This document shows positions 7,909 through 18,385 of a DNA stretch of 64,000 nt, one piece after another (positions within the stretch are counted from its first letter, which is position 1; each line of letters starts with the position of its first letter). The notes under the pieces were generated by a model. The model was not told where the DNA came from, did not search any database, and saw only the letters and a list, made by a program, of their open reading frames with translations. The DNA lies in NCBI GenBank assembly GCA_020248945.1, contig JADCGQ010000005.1, forward strand, positions 1 to 64,000. Reading direction: 5' to 3'. A program made the translations under genes and the position numbers. Source of the DNA: Rubrivivax sp. GTDB lineage: Bacteria; Pseudomonadota; Gammaproteobacteria; Burkholderiales; Burkholderiaceae_C.

Positions 7909-9153
7909 ATGCCCCAGTCCTTCAAGCGCCGCCTGTTCGGTGCATCGGTGGCCGCCACCGCCCTGCTGAGCACGGGGCTCGTGTTCGCGCAGGCCGGCCA
8001 GACGGTCCGCATCGCGTTCATCGACCCGCTGTCCGGCCCGTTCGCCAACGTCGGCCAGAACCAGCTCAAGGGCTGGCAGTTCAGCGCCGAGCAGTTCAAC
8101 AAGAAAAACGCCGCCGGCGTGAAGTTCGAGATCGTGGCCTTCGACAACAAGGGTTCCCCGCAGGAAAGCCTGACGGTCCTGAAGGCCGCCATGGACCAGG
8201 GCATCCGCTACGTCACCCAGGGCAACGGCTCGGGTGCGGCGGGCGCCATCAGCGACGCCGTCACCAAGCACAACGAGCGCAACCCCGGCAAGGAGGTCGT
8301 CTACCTCAACTACGCCGCGGTCGACCCCGACCTGACCAACAGCAAGTGCTCGTTCTGGCACTTCCGCCTCGACGCCGACACGTCGATGAAGATGGAAGCG
8401 CTGACGAGCTTCATGAAGGACCAGGCGGACATCAAGAACGTCTACCTGATCAACCAGAACTATGCGCACGGCCACCAGGTCAGCCGCTATTTCAAGGACA
8501 CCATCGCGCGCAAGCGGCCCGACATCAAGATCGTCGGCGACGACCTGCACCCGCTGGGCCAGGTGAAGGACTTCGCCCCCTTCGTGGCCAAGATCAAGGC
8601 CGCCGGCGCCGACAGCATCGTCACCGGCAACTGGGGCCAGGACCTGGCGCTGCTGGTCAAGGCCGCCAAGGACGCCGGCCTCAACGCCAACTTCTACACC
8701 TACTACGCCGGTGTCAGCGGCACGCCGACGGCGCTGGCCTCGGGCGTGGGTGGCAAGGTGCGTCAGGTCGGCATCCTCGACAACTCGATGCCCGGCACCG
8801 TGCGCACCTGGCAGACCGAGTACAAGGCCAAGTTCAACGACGACTGGTACACCGGCCAGACCTACAACGGCATCGCCATGCTGGCCGCCGGCATGGCCGC
8901 AGCCAAGTCGGTGGACCCGGTGGCCGTGGCCAAGGCCATGAGCGGCATCAAATTCATGGGCTTCAACGGCGAGGTCGAAATGCGCCGTGCCGACCACCAG
9001 CTGCAGCAGCCGATGGTCATCTCCGAGTGGCGCAAGGCCGACGCCAAGAACCCCTACAGCGTCGAGAACACCGGCTTCAACTTCGCGGCGGTGAAGGCCA
9101 TTCCGTCGTTCGTGGCCAGCACGCCGACCAGTTGCCAGATGAAGCGACCCTGA
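7909..9153 (+). CDS. livK: Branched-chain amino acid-type ABC transporter, periplasmic binding protein
   Basis: A 414-residue periplasmic binding protein of the LivK/peripla_BP_6 family. The signal peptide covers residues 1-27 (cleavage about VFA/QAG). The mature start VRIAFIDPLSGPFANVGQNQ is typical, followed by two lobes joined by a hinge (YAHGHQVSRYF, SIVTGNWGQDLALL). The ATG at 7909 has a strong AAGGAGA site seven bases away; the open frame extends upstream but without homology. It heads livKHMGF. The family binds branched-chain amino acids, but many Burkholderiales members bind other carboxylates or amides, and the acyl-CoA genes downstream leave the true substrate open. Confidence 0.93.
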   Translation: MPQSFKRRLFGASVAATALLSTGLVFAQAGQTVRIAFIDPLSGPFANVGQNQLKGWQFSAEQFNKKNAAGVKFEIVAFDNKGSPQESLTVLKAAMDQGIRYVTQGNGSGAAGAISDAVTKHNERNPGKEVVYLNYAAVDPDLTNSKCSFWHFRLDADTSMKMEALTSFMKDQADIKNVYLINQNYAHGHQVSRYFKDTIARKRPDIKIVGDDLHPLGQVKDFAPFVAKIKAAGADSIVTGNWGQDLALLVKAAKDAGLNANFYTYYAGVSGTPTALASGVGGKVRQVGILDNSMPGTVRTWQTEYKAKFNDDWYTGQTYNGIAMLAAGMAAAKSVDPVAVAKAMSGIKFMGFNGEVEMRRADHQLQQPMVISEWRKADAKNPYSVENTGFNFAAVKAIPSFVASTPTSCQMKRP

Positions 9154-9178
9154 TGCTGCCCTGAGCAGCTTATCCGTC

Positions 9179-9205
9179 AAGCGGCGCCGCAGCCCGGCGC
9201 CGCTT
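9179..9205 (+). terminator. Intra-operon hairpin between livK and livH
   Basis: A perfect 11-bp stem (AAGCGGCGCCG pairing with CGGCGCCGCTT) with a five-base loop, followed by a short T-containing stretch GTCTTG. It lies 26 bases after the livK stop and 24 bases before livH. It could be a partial terminator or a 3' mRNA stabiliser; either would make more binding protein than permease. Confidence 0.7.
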
Positions 9206-9229
9206 GTCTTGTGGGCAGCCGACTGATCC

Positions 9230-10255
9230 ATGGACGCCAGCTACTTCCTCATCTCCGTACTCAACGGCCTGTCGGTCGGCCTGCTGCTGTTCATGCTGGC
9301 CTCGGGGCTGACGCTGATCTTCAGCATGATGGGCGTGCTGAACTTCGCGCACGCCAGCTTCTACATGGTGGGCGCGTACGTCGCCTACAGCATCACGCAG
9401 GTGGTGGGGTTCTGGTGGGGGCTGGTGCTGGCGCCGCCCATCGTGGGCCTGATGGGCGCGGCTTTCGAGCGCTTTGCCTTGCGCAAGGTGCACAAGTTCG
9501 GGCACGTGCCCGAGCTGCTCATCACCTTCGGCCTCAGCTACATCCTGCTCGAGCTGGTGCAGCTGATCTGGGGCCGCCAGGCGGTGGACTTCCGGCCGCC
9601 GCCCTCGTTGCAGGGCCCGCTGTTCACCATCGTGCAGCTGCCCGAGGCGCTGAGCCTGGCCTGGGGCAGCCCACCGCCGGTCTGCAAGGAAATCGCCGGG
9701 GCCATCTGCACCACCTTCCCGGCGTTCCGCGCCTTCGGCATGGGCGTGGCCATCGCCATGCTCGTGGCGGTGTGGCTGCTGCTCACACGCACCCGCATCG
9801 GCCTCGTGATCCAGGCCGCACTGACGCACCCTGACGCGGTGGAAGCGCTCGGCCACAACGTGCCGCGGGTCTTCATGGGCGTGTTCGGCGGCGGCACGGC
9901 GCTGGCCGCGCTGGCCGGGGTGATCGGCGGCGCTCTGCGGGTCACCGAGCCCAGCATGGCGCTGGCAGTGGGCGCGGTGGTGTTCGCCGTCATCGTGATC
10001 GGCGGCATGGGCTCGCTGGCCGGGGCCTTCGTGGCCAGCGTGGGCCTGGGCCTGATCGAGAGCTTTGCCGTGGGCAGCGACCGCTCCATCGCCGACGGCC
10101 TGAAGGCCGTGGGCATGGCCGTCACCCCCGAGACCTTCGGCTACGTGGTGTGGAGCGTGAAGATGAGCCAGGTCGCCGCGATCCTGCCCTACCTGCTGCT
10201 CGTGCTGATCCTGATCTTCAGGCCCAAAGGCTTGTTCGGAACCCGCGAAGGCTGA
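9230..10255 (+). CDS. livH: Branched-chain amino acid-type ABC permease, LivH family
   Basis: A 341-residue inner-membrane permease with about eight membrane segments. It begins with the usual ISVLNGLSVGLLLFMLASGL and contains GVLNFAHASFYMVGAY, typical of LivH. The segment RIGLVIQAALTHPDAVEALGHN is the cytoplasmic coupling loop to the ATPases, and FAVIVIGGMGSLAGAFVAS is a conserved late helix. It pairs with LivM to form the channel. A stretch around residues 120-160 (RPPPSLQGPLF, PPPVCKEIAGAICTT) is longer than in Escherichia coli LivH and is periplasmic by prediction. Spacing to livM is 18 bases. Confidence 0.93.
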   Translation: MDASYFLISVLNGLSVGLLLFMLASGLTLIFSMMGVLNFAHASFYMVGAYVAYSITQVVGFWWGLVLAPPIVGLMGAAFERFALRKVHKFGHVPELLITFGLSYILLELVQLIWGRQAVDFRPPPSLQGPLFTIVQLPEALSLAWGSPPPVCKEIAGAICTTFPAFRAFGMGVAIAMLVAVWLLLTRTRIGLVIQAALTHPDAVEALGHNVPRVFMGVFGGGTALAALAGVIGGALRVTEPSMALAVGAVVFAVIVIGGMGSLAGAFVASVGLGLIESFAVGSDRSIADGLKAVGMAVTPETFGYVVWSVKMSQVAAILPYLLLVLILIFRPKGLFGTREG

Positions 10256-10273
10256 GTTCCAGACCACCCCGCC

Positions 10274-11575
10274 ATGCACCACAAAGGCAACGTCTACCGT
10301 TTCAGGCCGTACAACGTCGGCCGCTGGATCGTCTGGGGGCTGTACGCCCTGGTCATGCTGGTCGCGCCGCTGATGTTCAGCAGCAGCCTGTCGCTGACCA
10401 TGCTGTCGCAGATGGGCATCGCCATCATCGCCTGCCTGGCCTTCAACATGCTGCTGGGCCAGGGCGGCATGCTCAGCTTCGGCCATGCGGTGTATTCGGG
10501 CCTGGGCTCGTTCTTCGCGATCCACACGCTCAACCTCATCAGCAAGGGTTCGATCGTGCTGCCGGTGAGCGCCATTCCGCTGGTGGCGGGTGCCTTCGGC
10601 GCGCTGTTCGCGGTGCTGCTGGGCTACGTCACCACCAAGAAGGCGGGCACGCCGTTCGCGATGATCACGCTGGGCGTGGGCGAGCTGGTCTGGGCGATGT
10701 CGCTGATGTTCCCGGGCTTCTTCGGCGGTGAAGGCGGCATCAGCGGCAACCGCGTGGCGGGCCAGCCCTTCCTGGGCGTGACCTTCGGCCCGCAGATCCA
10801 GCTCTACTACCTGATCGCGATCTACACCTTCGTCTGCACGGTGGCCATGTTCGCCTTCACGCGCACGCCGCTGGGCCGCATGCTCAACGCCGTGCGCGAC
10901 AACCCCGAGCGCGTGGAGTTCGTCGGCTACAACACGCAGATCGTGCGCTACATCGCGTTCATCGCGAGCGGCTTCTTCATGGGCATTTCCGGCGGCCTGG
11001 CGGCGCTCAACTTCGAGATCGTGACGGCCGAAGTGGTGAACGCGGCGCGCTCGGGCGCCTTCCTGCTGTTCACCTTCCTTGGCGGCGCGATCTTCTTCTT
11101 CGGCCCGATCATCGGCGCCGTGCTGATGGTGCTGGCGCTGGTGCTGCTGTCCGAGCTGACGCAGGCCTGGCTGCTGTACCTGGGTGTCGTCTTCACCTTC
11201 ATGGTGATGTACGCGCCGGGCGGCATCTCCAGCCTGATCATGATGAACCTGCGCGTGGCCGCGTTCGGCAAGCTCAGGCCGCTGCTGGGCAGCTACCTGG
11301 CGCTGGCAGGCACCGCCTTCGTGGTGCTGGCGGGCTCGGGCGCGATGATCGAGATGGTCTACCACCTGCAACTGAACCAGGCCCTCGGGCCGGAACTCAA
11401 GTTCATGGGCGCCACGCTCAACGCCAAGGATCTGGACAGCTGGTTCGGCGCCGCCTTCGTGCTGGCGGTGGGCGTGGCGATGTTCGAGCTCACGCGCCGG
11501 CAGTTCGTGCGCGAGTGGGGCGAGATCCAGGAGTGGATCGAGAAGGAAGTGAAGCGCCGGGAGGCTGCCCTGTGA
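10274..11575 (+). CDS. livM: Branched-chain amino acid-type ABC permease, LivM family
   Basis: A 433-residue inner-membrane permease. The core (residues about 20-330) has the LivM motifs NMLLGQGGMLSFGHAVYSGLG, TPFAMITLGVGEL, GGEGGISGNR and the coupling loop RTPLGRMLNAVRDNPERVEFVGYN. Beyond the usual end (MYAPGGISSLIMM) it carries about 100 further residues with two more hydrophobic segments and a charged helical tail ending KEVKRREAAL. The TGA stop overlaps the GTG start of livG (GTGA), so the two are translationally coupled. The tail may be a lineage trait rather than a fusion. Confidence 0.92.
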   Translation: MHHKGNVYRFRPYNVGRWIVWGLYALVMLVAPLMFSSSLSLTMLSQMGIAIIACLAFNMLLGQGGMLSFGHAVYSGLGSFFAIHTLNLISKGSIVLPVSAIPLVAGAFGALFAVLLGYVTTKKAGTPFAMITLGVGELVWAMSLMFPGFFGGEGGISGNRVAGQPFLGVTFGPQIQLYYLIAIYTFVCTVAMFAFTRTPLGRMLNAVRDNPERVEFVGYNTQIVRYIAFIASGFFMGISGGLAALNFEIVTAEVVNAARSGAFLLFTFLGGAIFFFGPIIGAVLMVLALVLLSELTQAWLLYLGVVFTFMVMYAPGGISSLIMMNLRVAAFGKLRPLLGSYLALAGTAFVVLAGSGAMIEMVYHLQLNQALGPELKFMGATLNAKDLDSWFGAAFVLAVGVAMFELTRRQFVREWGEIQEWIEKEVKRREAAL

Positions 11576-12360
11576 GCCCGACCAACTCCGAATTCGCGCT
11601 TGAGTTGCGCGACGTGCGCAAGAGCTTCGGCAAGACCGAGATCATCCGCGGCGCCAACCTGCAGGTGCGCCCGGGCGAGCGCGTGGCCGTGATCGGCCCC
11701 AACGGCGCCGGCAAGAGCACCCTCTTCAACCTGATCAGCGGCCGCTTCGGCAGCACCAGCGGCGACATCCTGCTCGCCGGCCGCAAGCTCGATGGCCTGA
11801 AGCCCTACGAGATCAACCGCCTGGGTCTGGCGCGCAGCTTCCAGGTGAGCAACCTGTTCACGCGGCTGTCGGTGTTCGAGAACCTGCGCTGCGCGGTGCT
11901 CTGGAGCAAGGGCTACAAGTACTCGTTCTGGAAGTTCCTGGCCGACGCGCGCGACGCCAACGACCGCGCCGAGGAAGTGATGGAAATGATCAAGCTGCAC
12001 AAGCGGCGCGACGTGCAGGCGATGAACCTGACGTACGCCGAGCAGCGTGCGCTCGAGATCGGCATCACCATCGCCGGCGGCGCGCAGGTGATCCTGCTCG
12101 ACGAGCCCACCGCCGGCATGAGCAAGAGCGAGACGGCCCGCTTCGTCAACCTGATCCGCGAGGTCACGGTGGGCAAGACGCTGCTGACGGTGGAGCACGA
12201 CATGGGCGTGGTGTTCGGCCTGGCCGACAAGATCGCGGTGCTGGTGTACGGCGAGGTCATCGCCTTCGACACGCCCGAGCGCGTGCGGGCCAACGAGCGC
12301 GTGCAGGAGGCCTACCTGGGCAGCGTGCTGGCAGATCAACAAGCGGCAGGCGCCCACTGA
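11572..12360 (+). CDS. livG: Branched-chain amino acid-type ABC ATPase, LivG family
   Basis: A 262-residue ATP-binding subunit. Walker A is GPNGAGKST near residue 44, followed by a Q-loop region and Walker B VILLDEPTAGMS near 178. The signature region reads LTYAEQRALEIG rather than the classic LSGGQ-type sequence, as is common in LivG. The start is the GTG at 11572, which overlaps the livM stop and has GGGAGG seven bases upstream; an ATG at 11515 inside livM would add 19 residues with no homology. It pairs with LivF to power uptake through LivHM. Confidence 0.93.
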   Translation: MSPTNSEFALELRDVRKSFGKTEIIRGANLQVRPGERVAVIGPNGAGKSTLFNLISGRFGSTSGDILLAGRKLDGLKPYEINRLGLARSFQVSNLFTRLSVFENLRCAVLWSKGYKYSFWKFLADARDANDRAEEVMEMIKLHKRRDVQAMNLTYAEQRALEIGITIAGGAQVILLDEPTAGMSKSETARFVNLIREVTVGKTLLTVEHDMGVVFGLADKIAVLVYGEVIAFDTPERVRANERVQEAYLGSVLADQQAAGAH

Positions 12361-13055
12361 TGCTCAAGGTCGACAAACTCCACGCCTACTACGGCAAGAG
12401 CCATGTGCTGCATGGCGTGAACTTCGAGGTGCGCGAGGGCGAGATCGTCGCGCTGCTTGGCCGCAACGGCAGCGGCCGCAGCACCACCGTGAAGGCGGTG
12501 ATGGGCCTGGTCGATCTGCAGGGCTCGGTGCAGTTCAAGGGCCAGGAGCTGATGGGCCGCAAGGCCTTCGAGATTGCCCACGCCGGCATCGGCTACGTGC
12601 CCGAGAACCGCGACATCTTCCCCACGCTCACCGTGCACCAGAACCTGATGCTCGGCCAGAAGAGCGGCCAGAAGGACAGTCGCTGGGGCTTCGAGGACAT
12701 GTACAAGCTGTTCCCGCGGCTGCGCGAGCGACAGTACACGGAAGCCGGCGTGCTGAGCGGCGGCGAGCAGCAGATGCTCACGCTGTGCCGCACGCTGATG
12801 GGCGACCCGGCGCTGATCATGATCGACGAGCCCACCGAGGGCCTGGCGCCCAAGATCGTGGAACTGGTGGCCGAGTATCTGCGCGAGCTCAAGCGGCGCG
12901 GCATCAGCGTGCTGCTGGTGGAGCAGAAGCTCACCATCGCGCTCGAGGTGGCCGACCGCTGCCTCGTCATGGGCCACGGCCAGATCGTCTTCGAGGGCAC
13001 GCCGGCCGACCTGCGGGCCAACAGCTACATCCGCAAGGAGTGGCTGGAGGTGTAG
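12360..13055 (+). CDS. livF: Branched-chain amino acid-type ABC ATPase, LivF family
   Basis: A 231-residue ATP-binding subunit whose ATG shares one base with the livG stop (TGATG). The signature is LSGGEQQMLTLCRTLM and Walker B is LIMIDEPTEGLAP. The Walker A motif is GRNGSGRST: the lysine that normally contacts the beta and gamma phosphates of ATP is replaced by Arg at residue 40, while LivG keeps its lysine. From memory, other betaproteobacterial LivF proteins carry this change, so it is probably a stable lineage feature, not a broken gene. It is the last gene of the transporter operon; 133 bases follow before the acyl-CoA cluster. Confidence 0.93.
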   Translation: MLKVDKLHAYYGKSHVLHGVNFEVREGEIVALLGRNGSGRSTTVKAVMGLVDLQGSVQFKGQELMGRKAFEIAHAGIGYVPENRDIFPTLTVHQNLMLGQKSGQKDSRWGFEDMYKLFPRLRERQYTEAGVLSGGEQQMLTLCRTLMGDPALIMIDEPTEGLAPKIVELVAEYLRELKRRGISVLLVEQKLTIALEVADRCLVMGHGQIVFEGTPADLRANSYIRKEWLEV

Positions 13056-13131
13056 GCTGCGCCGCGGCAAGCACCTCCTCGCCTTCGGGCTTGTCGTCAC
13101 CGGGGGGACACCCTCCGACCCGGGTGACTTC

Positions 13132-13150
13132 TAGAATAGAACGATCGTTC
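13132..13150 (+). promoter_or_regulatory. Promoter-like element with 12-bp palindromic operator before the acyl-CoA cluster
   Basis: TAGAAT at 13132-13137 resembles a -10 box, and the perfect palindrome GAACGATCGTTC follows at 13139-13150, 38 bases before the ATG of the hydratase/dehydrogenase gene. The position just after a -10 box suits a repressor. The symmetry and length resemble operators of TetR-family repressors that respond to acyl-CoA. No good -35 hexamer is visible, and no TetR gene lies in the window. I see no second copy of the palindrome. Confidence 0.6.
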
Positions 13151-13188
13151 ACTTTTCTCTGCCTCACGAGGCCATCGGAGGAGACGCC

Positions 13189-15285
<2,097 letters not shown>

Positions 15286-15302
15286 ACAACCAGGAGCCCG
15301 CC

Positions 15303-15893
15303 ATGAACGCCCGCGCCAACTTCACCCGCATGGAAGACAGCACGCAGGCCGACTGGCGCGTGATCGGCGCCGAGGTCATGGCCTCGGCGCGCAGCCTGCC
15401 CGACCGCGTGCTGGCCCACCTCAAGCTGCTCGACGGCGACCACGGCGGCTTCCCCATCGACCGCTACCAGCACAGCCTGCAGACCGCCACGCGCGCGCTG
15501 AGGGACGGCCGCGACGAGGAGTACGTGGTCTGCGCGCTGCTGCACGACATCGGCGACACGCTCGGCAGCTACAACCACTTCGACATCGCCGCAGCCATCC
15601 TCAAACCCTTCGTCAGCGAGGCCAACCTCTGGATGGTGCAGCAGCACGGCATCTTCCAGGGCTACTACTTCTTCCACCACGTCGGCCTCGACCGCAACCT
15701 GCGCGACCAGTTCCGCGGCCACGCGCACTACACGCGCACCGAGGAGTTCTGCGCGCTGTACGACAACGCGGCTTTCGACCCGCAGGGCGAGACGGAGCCG
15801 ATCGAGACCTTCGAGCCCATGGTGCGGCGCGTCTTCGCGCAGCCGCGCAACAGCGTCTACAAGTCCGCGTCGGTTCTGCAGACCGGCGCCTGA
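15303..15893 (+). CDS. HD-domain protein, possible mixed-valent diiron oxygenase or phosphohydrolase
   Basis: A 196-residue soluble protein with one HD domain. The visible metal-ligand set is His57 (RYQHSLQTA), His81-Asp82 (ALLHDIGD), His92 ([11 protein letters not shown]), His115 (QQHGIFQ) and an Asp at 154 or 159 ([10 protein letters not shown]). This six-ligand H-HD-H-H-D pattern binds two metals. It is the pattern of the PhnZ/TmpB/myo-inositol-oxygenase group of diiron HD oxygenases as well as of some phosphohydrolases. It sits between the beta-oxidation fusion protein (17 bases upstream) and the thiolase (26 bases downstream), so a role on an acyl or hydroxy-acid intermediate is plausible but inferred. 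CAGGAG precedes the ATG at 15303. Confidence 0.8.
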   Translation: MNARANFTRMEDSTQADWRVIGAEVMASARSLPDRVLAHLKLLDGDHGGFPIDRYQHSLQTATRALRDGRDEEYVVCALLHDIGDTLGSYNHFDIAAAILKPFVSEANLWMVQQHGIFQGYYFFHHVGLDRNLRDQFRGHAHYTRTEEFCALYDNAAFDPQGETEPIETFEPMVRRVFAQPRNSVYKSASVLQTGA

Positions 15894-15919
15894 TAACCCT
15901 GATCCCAGGAGCAATCCCC

Positions 15920-17095
15920 ATGACCTCTGCCGTCATCGTCTCGACCGCCCGCACGCCCCTGGCCAAGAGCTGGAAGGGCGCCTTCAACATGACGCACGGC
16001 GCCACGCTGGGCGGCTTTGCCGTCAAGGCGGCCGTGGAGCGCGCCGGCATCGATCCCGGTGCCGTGGAAGACGTGCTGATGGGTTGCGCCAACCCCGAGG
16101 GCGCCACGGGCAGCAACATCGCGCGCCAGATCGCGCTGCGCGCCGGGTTGCCCATCACCGTGAGCGGCGTCACCATCAACCGCTTCTGCTCGAGCGGCCT
16201 GCAGACCATCGCGATGGCTTCGCAGCGCGTCATCGCCGGCGAAGGCGATGTGTACGTGGCCGGTGGCGTGGAGAGCATCTCCTGCGTGCAGCAGGAGATG
16301 AACATGCACATGATGGTGGACCCCGAGCTCCAGGCGATGAAGCCTGAGATCTACTGGAACATGCTGCAGACCGCCGAACAGGTGGCCAAGCGCTACGGCA
16401 TGCCCAAGGAGCGCATGGACCACTACGGCGCCGCCAGCCAGCAGAAGGCCTGTGCGGCGCAGGAGCAGGGCCTGTTCAAGGACGAGATCGTGCCGGTCAC
16501 CGTGACGGCCGGCGTGGCCGACGCGGTGATGGGCCTGCGCAGCAAGCAGGTCACGGTGAGCGCCGACGAGGGCCTGCGCCCGGGCACCACCTACGAGGGC
16601 ATCCAGGGCATCCGCTCGGCCGTGCCGGGCGGTGTGGTGACGGCGGGCAACGCCAGCCAGTTCAGTGACGGCGCCGGTGCCTGCGTGGTGGTGAGCGAGG
16701 CCTACGCGCAGCAGAAGAACCTCAAGCCCATCGGCCGCTTCCTCGGCTTCGCCGTGGCCGGCTGCGAGCCCGACGAGATGGGCATCGGCCCGGTCTTCGC
16801 CGTGCCCAAGGTGCTGGCGCGCCTGGGCCTGAAGGTGAGCGACATCGATCTGTGGGAGCTGAACGAGGCCTTCGCCGTGCAGGTGCTGTACTGCGCCGAC
16901 AAGCTGGGCATCCCGATGGACCGGCTCAACGTCAACGGTGGCGCCATCGCCTTGGGCCACCCCTACGGCGTGAGCGGCCAGCGCCTCACCGGCCACGCGC
17001 TCATCGAGGGCAAGCGCCGCGGCGCCAAGCGCGTGTGCGTGACGATGTGCATCGGCGGTGGCATGGGTGCCGCCGGCATCTTCGAGGTGCTCTGA
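15920..17095 (+). CDS. Acetyl-CoA acyltransferase (3-ketoacyl-CoA thiolase)
   Basis: A 391-residue thiolase of the usual length. The nucleophilic cysteine is Cys90 in [10 protein letters not shown]. The His of the second motif is in [17 protein letters not shown] near 349, and the general-acid Cys is in [10 protein letters not shown] near 379. It cleaves 3-ketoacyl-CoA with free CoA, the last step of beta-oxidation, and is cytosolic. The position two genes after the hydratase/dehydrogenase fusion matches a FadBA-like pair split by the HD-domain gene. GGAG lies upstream of the ATG at 15920. Confidence 0.94.
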   Translation: MTSAVIVSTARTPLAKSWKGAFNMTHGATLGGFAVKAAVERAGIDPGAVEDVLMGCANPEGATGSNIARQIALRAGLPITVSGVTINRFCSSGLQTIAMASQRVIAGEGDVYVAGGVESISCVQQEMNMHMMVDPELQAMKPEIYWNMLQTAEQVAKRYGMPKERMDHYGAASQQKACAAQEQGLFKDEIVPVTVTAGVADAVMGLRSKQVTVSADEGLRPGTTYEGIQGIRSAVPGGVVTAGNASQFSDGAGACVVVSEAYAQQKNLKPIGRFLGFAVAGCEPDEMGIGPVFAVPKVLARLGLKVSDIDLWELNEAFAVQVLYCADKLGIPMDRLNVNGGAIALGHPYGVSGQRLTGHALIEGKRRGAKRVCVTMCIGGGMGAAGIFEVL

Positions 17096-17097
17096 GC

Positions 17098-17925
17098 GTG
17101 TTGGCCCGGCCAGGCTGGGCACGCGCGCTGGGTGCGGCCCTGCTGGGCCTGCTGGCCGGCGGAGCGCTGGCCGTCGAGCGTCCCGAGGAGAGCACGGCCG
17201 AGGCCGACACGATCGCCAGCGTCATGCATGGCTTTCGTCACAGCGACTGCAAGCTCGCGGTGTCGCACCTGAACAGGGGTCTGAAGGCCCGCTACCCGGG
17301 CATCTACGTGCTTGCGGGCTCGATGTACGAAGAAGGCCTGTGCCTGAAGGCCAACTGGGAGCAGGCCGAGCGCATGTACCTGCGGGCTCGGGAGGTCGGC
17401 CACGGCGCCGGGCTGCTGCGCCTGGTGGCGGGGCTGGCGCGTGGCCAACGCGACATCGGCGCCGCCCTGTGGTGGGCGCAGCAGGCCAAGATCTCGTTGC
17501 CGGCAGACTGCCGGCTCGGCCCCGCCGCCCGCGCAGACCCAGAGGCCTTCGTCCGAGCCTTGCAGGCCTGGCCTGCGGGCCGGCCGCAAGCCTGTGCCTA
17601 CGTGGCGGGTGTGATGGCCTTCCTGGTGGGCGACGCCGAGTACCCGCGCTCGTCGCTGGCCATGGGCTTTTCGGGCCGCGTGGAACTGCAGTACACGCCG
17701 GCAGATGAGCGCATGGACTGGAAGACGCTGGAGATCACCGAGCATGCCCTGTACGGTGTGTCCAGTGGCGACACGGTGGCCGACCGCGACTCGCGCAAGT
17801 TCCGGCTGCAGTTCGAGGCCGCGCTGCGCGATCTGGGAGCGCAGGCGCTGAAGCGCTTCCAGCGGCCGCCAGCCGTCGACCCTGCCTGGGCCTTGCGGAT
17901 GGTGTTCGTGTTCGACCTGCGCTGA
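17098..17925 (+). CDS. Exported protein with Sel1/TPR-like region, unknown function
   Basis: I do not recognise a named family. The 275-residue product probably starts at the GTG at 17098, two bases after the thiolase stop, with GAGGTG eight bases upstream inside the thiolase gene. Residues 1-25 form a signal peptide (LLGLLAGGALA then VERPEE). The middle, residues about 45-150, has Sel1/TPR-like helical pairs (YEEGLCLKANWEQAERMYLRA, GQRDIGAALWWAQQA) and several cysteines. The C-terminal third (GRVELQYTPADERMDW to ALRMVFVFDLR) is strand-rich and loosely recalls a TonB C-terminal domain. It is likely periplasmic and co-expressed with the acyl-CoA genes. Confidence 0.75.
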   Translation: MLARPGWARALGAALLGLLAGGALAVERPEESTAEADTIASVMHGFRHSDCKLAVSHLNRGLKARYPGIYVLAGSMYEEGLCLKANWEQAERMYLRAREVGHGAGLLRLVAGLARGQRDIGAALWWAQQAKISLPADCRLGPAARADPEAFVRALQAWPAGRPQACAYVAGVMAFLVGDAEYPRSSLAMGFSGRVELQYTPADERMDWKTLEITEHALYGVSSGDTVADRDSRKFRLQFEAALRDLGAQALKRFQRPPAVDPAWALRMVFVFDLR

Positions 17926-17944
17926 CGCCGCGCACCCCTGGCCA

Positions 17945-18385
17945 ATGGACCTTGCCACGCTGCGCCATTTCTTCGCTGCATCGCCCTTTCTGCGTGAACT
18001 GGGCGTTCAGCCGACCGCGGCCGCACCGGGCCGCGTGACGACCTTGCTGCCGGTGACCGAGCGGCTGTTCCAGCACACGGGTCAGGTGCACGCCGGCGCC
18101 ATGGCCACGCTGGCCGACCACAGCATGGGCACCGCGGCGCAGACCCTGGCCCCCGACGGCCACTGGGCGCTGACCGCCGAGCTGAAGACCAGCCAGCTGC
18201 GCCCGGGCCGCGGCGAGCGGCTGGTGTGCGAGGCCTGGGTCGTCAAGGCCGGCCGGCGGCTGAGCTTCACCGAGGCCGAGGTCTGGGCCGAGCAGGCCGA
18301 CGGCCGCCGGGTGCTGGTGATGAAGGCCTCGGCCACGATGGCCCTGGTGCCGCAAGACCCCGAGCAGGACACCGCCACGCCATGA
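17945..18385 (+). CDS. PaaI-family hotdog thioesterase
   Basis: A 146-residue hotdog-fold protein. The helix motif QHTGQVHAGAMATLADHSMG matches the active-site helix of PaaI-type acyl-CoA thioesterases, which release CoA from dead-end or aromatic acyl-CoAs. It lies 19 bases after the preceding exported protein. Its stop overlaps the start of the acyl-CoA dehydrogenase by four bases (ATGA). It is the first of two such thioesterases in this run; the other begins at 21220, and their sequences differ clearly, so they are not a recent duplication. Confidence 0.87.
   Translation: MDLATLRHFFAASPFLRELGVQPTAAAPGRVTTLLPVTERLFQHTGQVHAGAMATLADHSMGTAAQTLAPDGHWALTAELKTSQLRPGRGERLVCEAWVVKAGRRLSFTEAEVWAEQADGRRVLVMKASATMALVPQDPEQDTATP

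Noticed and set aside
13091-13096. TTGTCG as the -35 box for the acyl-CoA cluster
   Set aside because: It is 35 bases from the TAGAAT element, about twice the permitted spacing.
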